64,000 bases of DNA, from assembly GCA_017548565.1 (NCBI GenBank), contig JAFYZU010000009.1:62001-126000 (forward strand), in the 5' to 3' direction. A program made the translations under genes and the position numbers. This document shows, piece after piece, positions 42,191 through 50,968 of this stretch. The notes under the pieces were generated by a model. It had not been told where the DNA came from, did not search any database, and was given only the letters and a program-made list of their open reading frames with translations. Source of the stretch: Treponema sp. (GTDB lineage Bacteria; Spirochaetota; Spirochaetia; Treponematales; Treponemataceae). Positions within the stretch are counted from its first letter, which is position 1; each line of letters begins with the position of its first letter.

Positions 42191-43558
42191 ATGGGTTTTT
42201 TAATAATTACAGTTCTTTCTTTTGTTATTTTAATCTCGATTGTCGTAATCATAATAATGATTGCAAAATCACCGACGGATAAAAAGAAAAAAGAAAAAGT
42301 GGATAATGTAGTTCAGAAAAAAGGACGGACTACTGCAATCCGTGATTTAGAAAAAAAACTTATACATGATCCTCATAACATCCAGAATCTTGAATCCCTC
42401 GGCGAACTTTATTTTATGGAAAACAACTGGGACAAGGTCTGGCATATTTACAAGACTCTTTATGATCTTTCCAGTGTTCATCCTCAGGTAGATTACATAA
42501 AGGCAACCTGCAGAATGGGAATAGCCGCATTTAACCTTACAAAATATGATGAAGCAATTCAGTCTTTCATGCTTTCGGGAAAAAGAGATCCTGATGTGTT
42601 TGAGACAAATTATTATCTTGGCAAGGCTCTTAGTGAAAAGGGTGTTTTTGATAAGGCAATTAATTGTTTTAAAAAATGCCGTATTCTTAATCCTGATAAT
42701 CTGAGCGTTTTCGAAGATCTTGGACTTACATATTTTAAGGCAAATCATTTTAAGGATGCACTTCCTTATCTTAAAAAAATACTTGATGAAGATCCGTCGA
42801 ACAAGGAAATCCTTTTTGATATGGCAGTAGCACTTGTAGAATGCGGAATTAATGATAAGGCGCTAAAAATCTTCATGCATTTAAGACCGGATCCTATTTA
42901 TGGTGCGCAGGCATGCCTTGAAGCCGGAAAGATGCATGAAAAAATGAAGGATTATGATACTGCAATCCAGGATTATGAGATAGCGCTCAAGCTTCCTTCG
43001 ATTACCGACAATGTTCTGATGCAGATAAAATACCGCTATGCATGCTGCTTCTTCCAGATGAATAATATTCCTAAAGGACTTATGATTCTTAAGCAGATTG
43101 CAAGTACTCATGCGGGTTATAAGGATGTTGAAGCGCTTATAAGCAGGTATTCAGAGTTGAACAAAAACCAGAACCTTCAGACTTATCTTATGTCAGGAAC
43201 AAGTGATTTTGTTGCCTTATGCCGAATGTTCATTCAGTATCATAATAAAGACGGCTTTGTAAAAATTGAAGATGTTTCGGTTGCGCAGGAAAGCATTGAA
43301 ATTATATGTTATGTAGAAAGCTCTAAATGGGAAGCAAAAACACTTTATCGTTTTTACAGGACTCAGACTGTAATCGGTGATATTTACATCCGAGAGTTCC
43401 ATTCAAAAATGCGTGATACAAAATGTGATAATGGAATATGTGTTTCAATGGGAACCTTCTCTGAAAACTGTCACAAATACATTGAGGGCCGTCCGATTGA
43501 TCTGATTGAAAAAGATGAATTGTGCGCATTACTTAAAAAAATCAATGTATTTAATTAA
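42191..43558 (+). CDS. TPR protein with N-terminal membrane anchor and Mrr-like C-terminal domain
   Basis: The 455-residue protein starts with one membrane helix (residues 3-24), then a Lys-rich stretch, then about six TPR-like helix pairs from residue 55 to 320 (for example YYLGKALSEKGVFDKAINCFKK). The last 110 residues resemble a restriction-endonuclease-like (Mrr) fold: strands DVSVAQESIEIICYV, helices, GICVSMGTFSENCHKYIEG, and the final LIEKDELCALLKKI. The D-QxK catalytic pattern is not evident (ESSKW where QxK is usual), so it is probably not a nuclease. It may dock proteins on the membrane. A spirochaete protein of unknown role. Confidence 0.78.
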   Translation: MGFLIITVLSFVILISIVVIIIMIAKSPTDKKKKEKVDNVVQKKGRTTAIRDLEKKLIHDPHNIQNLESLGELYFMENNWDKVWHIYKTLYDLSSVHPQVDYIKATCRMGIAAFNLTKYDEAIQSFMLSGKRDPDVFETNYYLGKALSEKGVFDKAINCFKKCRILNPDNLSVFEDLGLTYFKANHFKDALPYLKKILDEDPSNKEILFDMAVALVECGINDKALKIFMHLRPDPIYGAQACLEAGKMHEKMKDYDTAIQDYEIALKLPSITDNVLMQIKYRYACCFFQMNNIPKGLMILKQIASTHAGYKDVEALISRYSELNKNQNLQTYLMSGTSDFVALCRMFIQYHNKDGFVKIEDVSVAQESIEIICYVESSKWEAKTLYRFYRTQTVIGDIYIREFHSKMRDTKCDNGICVSMGTFSENCHKYIEGRPIDLIEKDELCALLKKINVFN

Positions 43559-43569
43559 GCTGGAGTTTT

Positions 43570-44304
43570 ATGAATATCTGCCTTTTTAAAAGTGAAGAAA
43601 TAGGAGTTCCCCTTTCAGTAAAGGATGAACGCTCCAGGCATCTTTTAAAAATCCTTCATAAAAAAGAAGGCGATTCTTTTACTGCGGGAATAACAGGCGG
43701 TAAAAGCGGAACGGCATTTATTGAAAAAATAACAGAGGATGGAATTTATTTTTCATTTAAAGAAGAAGCCGACGGTAAAAAGCTTTTTCCGTTAAAGTTA
43801 ATAATAGGTTTTCCGCGTCCGATCCAGTTAAAAAGATTATTACGCGATGTAGCGGCGCTTGGAGCCTGTGAGGTTCATCTTACAGGAACTGAGCTTGGTG
43901 AAAAATCGTACATGAAATCAACGCTTGTAGAAAAAGGGAATGCATATAAAATGCTTTTTGACGGAACAGTTCAGGCGGGAAGTACTCATGTGCCGGAGCT
44001 TTTCCTTTATCAGTCGTTTAAAGAATGTCTTTCGGTTGTGTGCGAAGAAAATAAAGACAGGCTTTTTTTAGGACTTGATAATGTTTCTCCTTCGATGTCG
44101 CTGAACGATGCTCTTGAAAAAAACATGAAAGATACAATTGTAGCTGCGATTGGAAGTGAAAGGGGATGGACTGACAGGGAACGTAAGATGATGGTGGACG
44201 AGGAGTTCATTCTTTGTTCAATGGGAAACAGGATAATGAGGACAGAAACTGCTGCTACGGTTGCCTCTTCAATAATTTTAAATAAAATGGGATACTTATC
44301 ATAA
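43570..44304 (+). CDS. rsmE: 16S rRNA m3U1498 methyltransferase
   Basis: The 244-residue SPOUT-class enzyme methylates U1498 of 16S rRNA with SAM. A small PUA-like N-domain is followed by the knotted catalytic domain, whose SAM-binding knot reads AIGSERGWTDRE and then MGNRIMRTETAA, the RsmE signature. Length is usual. It begins 11 bp after the TPR gene and 10 bp before the HExxH gene, inside a tight run of same-strand genes that also carries rsmG, another 16S rRNA methyltransferase. Confidence 0.93.
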   Translation: MNICLFKSEEIGVPLSVKDERSRHLLKILHKKEGDSFTAGITGGKSGTAFIEKITEDGIYFSFKEEADGKKLFPLKLIIGFPRPIQLKRLLRDVAALGACEVHLTGTELGEKSYMKSTLVEKGNAYKMLFDGTVQAGSTHVPELFLYQSFKECLSVVCEENKDRLFLGLDNVSPSMSLNDALEKNMKDTIVAAIGSERGWTDRERKMMVDEEFILCSMGNRIMRTETAATVASSIILNKMGYLS

Positions 44305-44314
44305 CGAGGGGAAA

Positions 44315-45127
44315 ATGACAAACGATCGTATAAAAGAAATCCTTCTGGATATACAGAATTGTGATATTGATTTTTCGGTAATTCAGACAGGAAAAGAAAG
44401 CAAACGGGTAAATGGATTTTATCGTCCGGACACTCATGAAATCTACATTCATAATCTGAATTTAAAGACAGATACTGAGCTTGTTTATACTGCAGTTCAT
44501 GAATATACGCATCACCTTTTGACAATTGAACGACAGAAATATGATCCTGAATTCGGAATTGCATGTAAATCTCATACTCAGGAATTCTGGGCTAAATTCG
44601 GTAATCTTATTGCTGTGGCAGAACAGAAGGGTTATTATTCACTCGGTTGGGAAAGCAATGAAGAATTAAAGGAACTTACAAAGGATATAAAGGATAATTA
44701 TCTTGCAAAAAACGGTGAGCTTATGAAGGAATTCGGCAAGAAGCTTTCACGGGCAATGGAGCTTTGTAAAGAAGCAAATATCCGTTATGAAGATTATATA
44801 GACAGGGTTTTATGTTTACCGAGAAATACAGAAAAAGACATACGTAAGGTTTCTGCGGCAGATGTGAATCCGGCAATCGGTTTTGATAATATGAAGGTCG
44901 TTGCGTCAGTTAAACGTAAGGATGACAGGCAGCAGGTTGAACAGGAATTCTTACAGGGCGGAAAATCTGTATCTACGGTACGCGAAATAATGAAGCAGAA
45001 AAGCGCACGGAAATCTGACAATGATCCTAAAATAAAGCTTGAAAAAGAAAAATCGAGACTTGAAAAAACAATTGCACAATTGACTCAACGTCTTGAATAT
45101 GTGGAGGAAAGTCTTGCAGCACTGTAA
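44315..45127 (+). CDS. HExxH zincin-like protein of unknown role, 270 aa
   Basis: Residues 1-110 include a likely metalloprotease helix HEYTHHLL (HExxH) preceded by NLKTDTELVYTAV. Further on are HTQEF and a Glu at about residue 108, which could complete a gluzincin-type site. The middle part is helical and the last 60 residues form a charged coiled coil. There is no signal peptide, so it should be cytoplasmic. It does not match SprT or M48 proteins well; the layout is closer to ImmA/IrrE-like peptidases, but I cannot name a family. The ribosome binding site is GAGGGG. The next gene starts within its last codons. Confidence 0.72.
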   Translation: MTNDRIKEILLDIQNCDIDFSVIQTGKESKRVNGFYRPDTHEIYIHNLNLKTDTELVYTAVHEYTHHLLTIERQKYDPEFGIACKSHTQEFWAKFGNLIAVAEQKGYYSLGWESNEELKELTKDIKDNYLAKNGELMKEFGKKLSRAMELCKEANIRYEDYIDRVLCLPRNTEKDIRKVSAADVNPAIGFDNMKVVASVKRKDDRQQVEQEFLQGGKSVSTVREIMKQKSARKSDNDPKIKLEKEKSRLEKTIAQLTQRLEYVEESLAAL

Positions 45128-46028
45128 TATTAATTTAAAGAAAACAATCGGAAGCATTTTTGGATTGATGCTTTTCTGTACTTTGTATTCTCAGACTGTA
45201 AAGATGCCTGACATGCCTGATTTTCCGCAGATGCCTGATATGCCTGTTGTAGGCGGTGGATTTTACCGTCCGGCAGTTCCAGGATATAAAGGAACGGAAA
45301 AAAATAAAACAAATTCATCGTCTGCGAAAGAATCTTCAGATAAAGGAATTAAGGGAAGTTCGGAGACAATCCTTACAGAAAATACATCGTCACAGGATTT
45401 TGTTGAATCTTTGCTTAAGAATTCATCTATACTTACAGCAAACGATATTTCTGCACTTTATGATTCAGGACTTTTTACTAACATTTCATCACTTAATAAA
45501 ACTGCAATTTCTTCATCTTCATCTGATGTGCTTTTGAAACAGATTCTTTCAAAGCTCGAAGAACTCAAGGAAGATAAGAAAAATGCATCGGCTGTCCAGC
45601 TTGAATCTCTTGAAAACAGACAGAAGGATAATCTTTCGTTTAAGACAAGAAATCCCGGCATCCTTCGTTTTACGATAAACGGATACAGTATAATTGAATC
45701 GTTAGAAAAAGTATTTTTCAGTGAAACAGAAGCAGACGGTTCGTTTCTTTTAACGGGCGACCGGAAATATTTTGTAAATCAAAAAACATATAAAGAAACC
45801 TTCTATTTTTTGTTCAGGACAATAAAATCAAACGGTTCGGTAACAACTTACGAGGTCATTCCCTATATTTCACAGGATGTAAAGAATGATAATTCATATA
45901 TTGCGCGCATGTCCCGTGAACAGACAATGACAGCCGAGAAAACAGGAAATTTTGTAGTTCTGCATCACACAAAAAATAATCTTAAAATAGATCTGCTTCT
46001 TGATATTGATAATCAGCAGCGGGAATAA
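45114..46028 (+). CDS. Secreted protein of unknown function with Met/Pro repeat, 304 aa
   Basis: A TTG start at 45114 is supported by GGAGG six bases upstream. It lies inside the coding end of the HExxH gene and overlaps it by 14 bp. The product begins with a signal peptide (KKTIGSIFGLMLFCTLYSQ), then a short tract of repeating MPD(M/F)P units, then a Ser/Lys-rich low-complexity stretch and a soluble domain of about 180 residues with predicted beta strands (GILRFTINGYSII). No family recognised. Coupled translation with the HExxH gene suggests a shared process, which is inference only. Confidence 0.7.
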   Translation: MQHCNINLKKTIGSIFGLMLFCTLYSQTVKMPDMPDFPQMPDMPVVGGGFYRPAVPGYKGTEKNKTNSSSAKESSDKGIKGSSETILTENTSSQDFVESLLKNSSILTANDISALYDSGLFTNISSLNKTAISSSSSDVLLKQILSKLEELKEDKKNASAVQLESLENRQKDNLSFKTRNPGILRFTINGYSIIESLEKVFFSETEADGSFLLTGDRKYFVNQKTYKETFYFLFRTIKSNGSVTTYEVIPYISQDVKNDNSYIARMSREQTMTAEKTGNFVVLHHTKNNLKIDLLLDIDNQQRE

Positions 46029-46030
46029 TT

Positions 46031-46699
46031 ATGATTGATTTAAAACAGGGATTATCGGAATGCGGAATTGAAAAAGAAAAAATTGATCTGCTTGCCGAAA
46101 AAATGGAAAGCTATATCAATGAAATAATCCTTTTTAATTCAGCATATAATCTTACAAATACGTCAGATCATGATGAACTTGCTGTCCGTCACATACTCGA
46201 TTCATTGAGTACATATCCGTTTATAAAAAGCATTGCCGGAGGTAAACAGGATTTTATCATCGGTGATATAGGCTCAGGCGGCGGACTTCCCGGCATTCCT
46301 CTTGCAGCTGCATTTCCTGAACATGAATTTGTACTTGTTGAAAGAATGAGCAGAAGATGTGCCTTTTTAGAAAACTGTGCCGCAATGCTCGGATTAAAAA
46401 ATGTTATTGTTCAGAATTGTGAAGCAGAGAAGGTCGAAAATCAGAAGATGTCGCTTACTGTTTTCCGTGCTTTCCGTCCGCTTGATGAACAGATGACAAA
46501 AACACTGCTTGCCCTCACAAAAAAGGATGGTTATCTTTTTGCATATAAGGCAAAGCTTGAAAATATAAAGGAAGAGATGGGTAAAATCAAAGAAATTGTT
46601 CCATCCTTCGAAATACAGAAACTTACGGTTCCTTTTTTGTCAGATGCAGAAAGAAATCTTGTAATCATAAAAAACAGTGAATGTACATTCTGGAGTTAA
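46031..46699 (+). CDS. rsmG: 16S rRNA m7G527 methyltransferase
   Basis: The 222-residue Rossmann-fold enzyme methylates G527 of 16S rRNA. The SAM-binding motif reads DIGSGGGLPGIPLA, preceded by VRHILDSL (both diagnostic for RsmG/GidB) and followed by VERMSRRCAFLENCAAMLGL. The C-terminal part, FAYKAKLENIKEEM, is normal. It starts 2 bp after the previous gene and 3 bp before the aminopeptidase gene. In many bacteria rsmG sits beside parA and parB near the origin; here parAB are 3.5 kb away. Confidence 0.93.
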   Translation: MIDLKQGLSECGIEKEKIDLLAEKMESYINEIILFNSAYNLTNTSDHDELAVRHILDSLSTYPFIKSIAGGKQDFIIGDIGSGGGLPGIPLAAAFPEHEFVLVERMSRRCAFLENCAAMLGLKNVIVQNCEAEKVENQKMSLTVFRAFRPLDEQMTKTLLALTKKDGYLFAYKAKLENIKEEMGKIKEIVPSFEIQKLTVPFLSDAERNLVIIKNSECTFWS

Positions 46700-46702
46700 T
46701 AG

Positions 46703-47797
46703 ATGGCTGAAAAAGAAAGAAGTGCCGCACAGATTGTTGTAGAAGATGTTGTGGCTGTAAAGAAAAATGAACGAGTCCTTATAATCGCAAATCCTTCGAC
46801 AAATGTAATTGCACAGGATTTATATCTTGCTGTTGAAAAACGTGGAGGCATTCCATCCCTGATTTTCCAGAGCGATAAAACAAGCTTTGATAATGCGAAT
46901 GCAGAAGTTATAGCGGCAATCGGAACGGAACCTCAGGTGTGTTTTTCAATTTCTAATTTAAAGCTTGGAAAAGATGAACAGGCTCAGAAAAAGCCTTATG
47001 TAACTGAAGACGGACAGAAGTTTACTCATATTTTTGATTATCTTCTTGACGGTAAAAAGACTATGCGCGGAATCTGGACGCCTGGAATTACTGAAGATAT
47101 GATGAATCGAACCGCAGGCATTGATTATTGTGAGTTACAGAAAAGATGTAAAAAACTCGAAGAATTATTTTGTGGTGCAGATAAGGTTCGTGTAACTGCA
47201 CCTGGAGGAACAGACATTCAGATTTCCGTAAAGGGCAGAAAGCTTATGTTCGATGACGGAAATTTTACAAAGCCTGGAACCGGTGGTAATATTCCGGCAG
47301 GTGAGGTTTTTATAAGTCCTGTCGTAGGAACTGCAGAAGGAAAAATCGTTTACGACGGATCAATGACTTTTTTTGATGGAGATTCAATCCTTAAAACACC
47401 GATTGAATGTACGGTAGAAAAGGGATTTGTATCAAAAATAAATGGTGGTTCTGAAGCAAAACGTCTTTTAAAGACAATTATAGATGCGGAGCTCAAGCCG
47501 TTCATCATGGAAAAAGAAAAGAAGCTTGATCAGGGAATGGCAGAACAATATAAAAGGAATGCACGGAATATAGGTGAACTAGGAATTGGACTTAATCCGT
47601 CAGCAAGAATTACCGGTAACATGCTTGAAGATGAAAAAGCCTTCCATACCTGTCATTTTGCAATAGGTGAGAATTATGATAACGATGCTCCTTCACTTAT
47701 TCATCTTGACGGGGTTGTTAAGGACCCGACAATCGTGATTGTTTACGAAGATAATTCTGAAAAAACAATATTGCAGGATGGAAATCTTGTAATTTAA
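46703..47797 (+). CDS. M29 family aminopeptidase
   Basis: The 364-residue protein matches the thermophilic-type M29 metallo-aminopeptidases. Visible are NIPAGEVFISP, whose Glu is a metal ligand, and further downstream ARNIGELGIGLNP, EDEKAFHTCHFAIG and HLDGVV, which supply the Glu, His, Tyr and Asp ligands of the dinuclear site. It releases N-terminal residues in the cytoplasm, and no signal peptide is present. The ribosome binding site (GGAG) lies within the rsmG stop region, so coupled expression is likely. Confidence 0.88.
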   Translation: MAEKERSAAQIVVEDVVAVKKNERVLIIANPSTNVIAQDLYLAVEKRGGIPSLIFQSDKTSFDNANAEVIAAIGTEPQVCFSISNLKLGKDEQAQKKPYVTEDGQKFTHIFDYLLDGKKTMRGIWTPGITEDMMNRTAGIDYCELQKRCKKLEELFCGADKVRVTAPGGTDIQISVKGRKLMFDDGNFTKPGTGGNIPAGEVFISPVVGTAEGKIVYDGSMTFFDGDSILKTPIECTVEKGFVSKINGGSEAKRLLKTIIDAELKPFIMEKEKKLDQGMAEQYKRNARNIGELGIGLNPSARITGNMLEDEKAFHTCHFAIGENYDNDAPSLIHLDGVVKDPTIVIVYEDNSEKTILQDGNLVI

Positions 47798-47850
47798 ATA
47801 AATAATTGTAAAATATTGACGAACATTAATATATGAAGAAGGATAAGAAA

Positions 47851-48738
47851 ATGAAATTACAGTTGAAAATTCTTTCCGTAGTATTTGTTACAGGAGTTAT
47901 AGTTTTGGGTTTTCTCGGAGCATCTGCTTCAGGAAAGAAAACTTCGAATGCAAAGGATTCAAAAAAAACAGAATCAGTTAAAGCAGAGGCAAAGAAACCG
48001 GCAGAGGATCCCCGCATTGAAAAGCTTAATCTTGTCCTTTCAAAAATGACGCCTCGTTTCAGAATGGAATGTAAGGATATAATTCTTGCAGATAAAGAAA
48101 CATTCCTTAATGAGCTTGAGGCTGTTCTTGCAGATGAAGATAATTATCCGTCAAACGAAGATCCTTCTTCAAAGCAGTTTTTCCTTATAGATAAAAAGCA
48201 TAAGTCTCAGCCGGAAATGTATGTTCCTGCAGATTTAGTTCCTCTTGTTAAAAACAACTATTATAATATTTCGCGAAATGATTTAAGCCTTCGTTCTTAT
48301 GTTCAGGATGCACTTGTAGAAATGGCAAAGGGTGCACGTCAGGATGGAATTACACTTCTCGTAAGTTCTACATACCGTTCGTGGGAATATCAGAAGAATT
48401 TATTTCAGAAATGGGTACGCATCGACGGACTTGAAGAAGCAGAACGTGAATCGGCACGCGAAGGAACAAGTCAGCATCAGCTTGGATTCGCCATTGATTT
48501 TGGAAGCATAGACGATTCGTTCATTCAGACATCCCAGGGAAAATGGCTCAACAGTCATTGTGAAGATTACGGCTGGAGTTTGAGTTTTCCACAGGGATAT
48601 GAAGACGTAACTGGTTACCGCTGGGAGTGCTGGCATTACAGATACATTGGAATTCCTGCATGCAAGCTACAGAATAAATGGTTCAACGATATCCAGCAGT
48701 TTATGCTAGAGTTTATCGATGAATGGAAGAAAAACTGA
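47851..48738 (+). CDS. D-alanyl-D-alanine carboxypeptidase (VanY/M15B)
   Basis: The 295-residue exported zinc peptidase trims the terminal D-Ala of peptidoglycan peptides. A hydrophobic N-terminal segment (VVFVTGVIVLGFLGASAS) is a signal or anchor, followed by a Lys-rich linker. The catalytic core shows SSTYRSWEYQK, then SQHQLGFAIDFG with His and Asp zinc ligands, and WECWHYRYIG with the general base and third ligand. An ATG six codons earlier (47833) sits right at a -10-like TAATAT and has no ribosome binding site, whereas GAAGGAT precedes 47851. It is the last gene of the run that begins with lrp. Confidence 0.9.
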   Translation: MKLQLKILSVVFVTGVIVLGFLGASASGKKTSNAKDSKKTESVKAEAKKPAEDPRIEKLNLVLSKMTPRFRMECKDIILADKETFLNELEAVLADEDNYPSNEDPSSKQFFLIDKKHKSQPEMYVPADLVPLVKNNYYNISRNDLSLRSYVQDALVEMAKGARQDGITLLVSSTYRSWEYQKNLFQKWVRIDGLEEAERESAREGTSQHQLGFAIDFGSIDDSFIQTSQGKWLNSHCEDYGWSLSFPQGYEDVTGYRWECWHYRYIGIPACKLQNKWFNDIQQFMLEFIDEWKKN

Positions 48739-48774
48739 CCGTAAAATATAAAGGTTAATTGTTATAAATCATCT

Positions 48775-49914
48775 TCAGGTCCACAGTTCGGGCTGGATTT
48801 TCAATAAATCAAGAACCGGCGGCCTGGAGTTTTTTTTGTCCATGCCTGTTTTTTTTGCCCTTATCAGCAGATTTTTCGGTGTATGTTCTTCATCAATAAA
48901 TTCAAGAAGCTGAACTTTATATCCCTGCTGTTCAAGCCACTGAGCACGCAAGGCATCGGTCAGAAGCGATGAAAATTTTTCCCTGATAAGTCCATGCTTT
49001 AAAAGCGGTTCAAAAGGAGAGTCTGCCGCAAGGATTCTGTCTTTCTGATTTTTTTCAAGCTGTGAATTAATCTGATGCTGGCAGCATGGGACGCTTAAAA
49101 TTATCTTTGTGTTTTTTTCTACTGCATATTTAAGGGCATAATCTGTCGCTGTATCACATGCATGCAGGGTTATGATTATGTCAGGATTCTGAGCATCCTT
49201 ATAGCTTTCAATGCTTCCTTTTTTGAATCCGATGTTTTTTAAGTCAAGTTTTTTTACGATATTGTTACAGTAATCAATTACATCTTCTTTTAAATCAAGT
49301 CCTTCGATAATACAGGGGATTTTTTTAATTTCGTTCAGAAAATAGTGGACGGCAAAAGTCAGATAAGATTTACCGCAGCCAAAATCAATTATATGAACAG
49401 GCTTTGAATTATCTGCAAACTCCGGAAGAACATCATCAATAAATTCAAGGAATCTGTTTATCTGGCGGAATTTATTGTATTTTGAAGAAACAACTTTTCC
49501 ATCGCTCGTCATAATCCCGCTGAGAACTAAAAAAGGAATGACGTTTCCTTCCTGTAAAATATAGTTTCTTGTAAGCTTATCTTTGTTTTGTGCAGTAAAA
49601 AGATTTTTCTGATAATTTAGCGCTTTTCTTAATTCTGTCTGTTTTCCTTTTTTATTCGTAAGGATAGTGATTTCTTCTTTTTCCGTCCGTTTTACGCTGT
49701 TTCTGAAAGTTGTTCCTTCATGCTTCGATAAAAATTCATCAAGCTCATTCTGAGAAAAATGCTTGTGAAAAACCTGAGTTTTAGTAAAAAATTCGGCAAA
49801 CCAGGCACTTCCTTCAGATGAATTTTCTGCAGTGATTTTAATTTTCTGATAAGGTTTTCCCATTATCGTTTCAATATTGGCAACTGGTTTTGAAAGTGTA
49901 ACAGATAAAATCAT
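48775..49914 (-). CDS. Class I SAM-dependent methyltransferase (Methyltransf_32-like)
   Basis: The 379-residue protein has an N-terminal domain of about 150 residues and a Rossmann methyltransferase domain with a clear SAM site (VHIIDFGCGKSYLTFAVHYF). A conserved LHACDTATDYAL block and SVPCCQHQIN follow. This pattern (HACD and PCCQH) matches the METTL25/RRNAD1-related Methyltransf_32 family, whose bacterial substrate I do not know. A ribosome binding site (AAGGAT) precedes the ATG. It ends 36 bp from the convergent carboxypeptidase gene and diverges from the RNA and parA region. Confidence 0.82.
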   Translation of the reverse strand: MILSVTLSKPVANIETIMGKPYQKIKITAENSSEGSAWFAEFFTKTQVFHKHFSQNELDEFLSKHEGTTFRNSVKRTEKEEITILTNKKGKQTELRKALNYQKNLFTAQNKDKLTRNYILQEGNVIPFLVLSGIMTSDGKVVSSKYNKFRQINRFLEFIDDVLPEFADNSKPVHIIDFGCGKSYLTFAVHYFLNEIKKIPCIIEGLDLKEDVIDYCNNIVKKLDLKNIGFKKGSIESYKDAQNPDIIITLHACDTATDYALKYAVEKNTKIILSVPCCQHQINSQLEKNQKDRILAADSPFEPLLKHGLIREKFSSLLTDALRAQWLEQQGYKVQLLEFIDEEHTPKNLLIRAKKTGMDKKNSRPPVLDLLKIQPELWT

Positions 49915-50037
49915 TTTATATCCTTATTGTTTATTTTAATTCCTTATTGTTATTATAATATAATGATTTTAATATGGGAAACAATTTATTGTTTTTTATA
50001 AATCAATATTCAATTCATATAATCATTATATAATAAA

Positions 50038-50122
50038 GGGAAAAATGATATATCCGACATTGAACCGTTAGGCTTGAAGTGCGTGCCCCAAAAGGTTCAC
50101 CGGAGGAGATAGCATTTTTCCC
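50038..50122 (+). ncRNA. Structured small RNA candidate (SRP-like hairpin) upstream of parA
   Basis: Nearly the whole 85-base stretch folds as one long hairpin. GGGAAAAATG (50038-50047) pairs perfectly with CATTTTTCCC (50113-50122). Shorter helices continue inward (TATC/GATA, CCG/CGG), and TGAACC (50061-50066) pairs with GGTTCA (50094-50099). The apical part (50067-50093) contains TTAGG followed by GAAG and GTGCC. The region is GC-richer than its AT-rich flanks, and a TATAAT at 50029-50034 sits at promoter distance. The length and internal loops recall bacterial 4.5S/SRP RNA, but the GGAA tetraloop expected in that RNA is not seen. I therefore support a structured RNA and only suggest SRP RNA. 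No clear terminator follows. Confidence 0.5.
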
Positions 50123-50200
50123 GTATACGATATAATGTTTGTATAAAATTCATCCCTTATTTGCTATATAGAAATAGTATACTAATTCTTATAAAAATGT

Positions 50201-50206
50201 TATATT
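50201..50206 (+). promoter_or_regulatory. -10 box of parA (TATATT), leaderless
   Basis: TATATT ends six bases before the parA ATG at 50213 and no ribosome binding site is present. A clear -35 was not found. Confidence 0.4.
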
Positions 50207-50212
50207 AACCTT

Positions 50213-50968
50213 ATGGGAAAGACTATTGTATTTGTTAATCAGAAGGGAGGAGTAGGAAAAACTACTTCTGCCATTAATATTGGTGCTTATGTCGCTCTTG
50301 CAGGAAAAAAAGTTCTTCTTGTTGATTTTGACTCTCAGGGAAATATGTCAAGCGGTGTCGGGGTATCGAAGGATAAGCCTACAATTTATGAGCTTCTTGC
50401 CGGAATGGTAAAGCCCGAAGAAGCAGTAAAACATACAAATGTTAAAAATCTTGATGCAATCAGTGCGTCTATTGATTTGTCTGGTGCCGCAATAGAGCTT
50501 GTTGATCAGCAGGATAGGGAATTCTATCTTAAAAATGCACTTGCCCCATTAAAATCTAAATATGATTATATTTTTATAGATTGTCCTCCATCTTTAGGTA
50601 TCCTTACATTGAACGGTCTTGCTGCAGCAGATTCTGTTCTTGTTCCGATGCAGTGTGAATATTTCGCACTTGAAGGAATCACACTTCTTCTTCAGACAGT
50701 TCAGAAGGTTCAGAAAGAAATAAATCCTTCGCTTAAAATCGGTGGAATTTTCTTTACAATGTATGATTCAAGGACTCGTCTTGCCCAGGATGTCGTTGTT
50801 CAGGTTAAATCATATTTCAAGGATGTAGTTTTCAGTACAATCATTCCAAGAAACGTCAGACTTTCGGAAGCTCCTTCTCACGGGCTTCCTATCTGTAAAT
50901 ATGATCCTGAATGTGTAGGTGCAAAAAGCTATGAAAAACTTTCAGAAGAGGTAATCCGTCGTGGCTAA
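50213..50968 (+). CDS. parA: ParA/Soj chromosome-partition ATPase
   Basis: The 251-residue deviant Walker ATPase starts VFVNQKGGVGKTTSAINIG, with the KGGVGKTT signature. The Walker A' segment is VDFDSQGNMSSG, and DCPPSLGILTLNGL carries Walker B. It binds DNA in its ATP form and, with ParB on parS sites, moves chromosome origins apart. The start lies right after a -10 box, so the mRNA is probably leaderless. parB overlaps its end by 8 bp. Compact length and the lack of an N-terminal HTH indicate the chromosomal rather than the large plasmid type. Confidence 0.95.
   Translation: MGKTIVFVNQKGGVGKTTSAINIGAYVALAGKKVLLVDFDSQGNMSSGVGVSKDKPTIYELLAGMVKPEEAVKHTNVKNLDAISASIDLSGAAIELVDQQDREFYLKNALAPLKSKYDYIFIDCPPSLGILTLNGLAAADSVLVPMQCEYFALEGITLLLQTVQKVQKEINPSLKIGGIFFTMYDSRTRLAQDVVVQVKSYFKDVVFSTIIPRNVRLSEAPSHGLPICKYDPECVGAKSYEKLSEEVIRRG

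Noticed and set aside
44010-44564. Minus-strand frame of 184 codons spanning rsmE and the HExxH gene
   Set aside because: Opposite two well-supported genes, with no ribosome binding site and no recognisable motif.
50131-50183. Extra TATAAT and TATACT hexamers between the RNA candidate and parA
   Set aside because: No -35 at proper spacing was found; AT-rich DNA gives such hexamers by chance.
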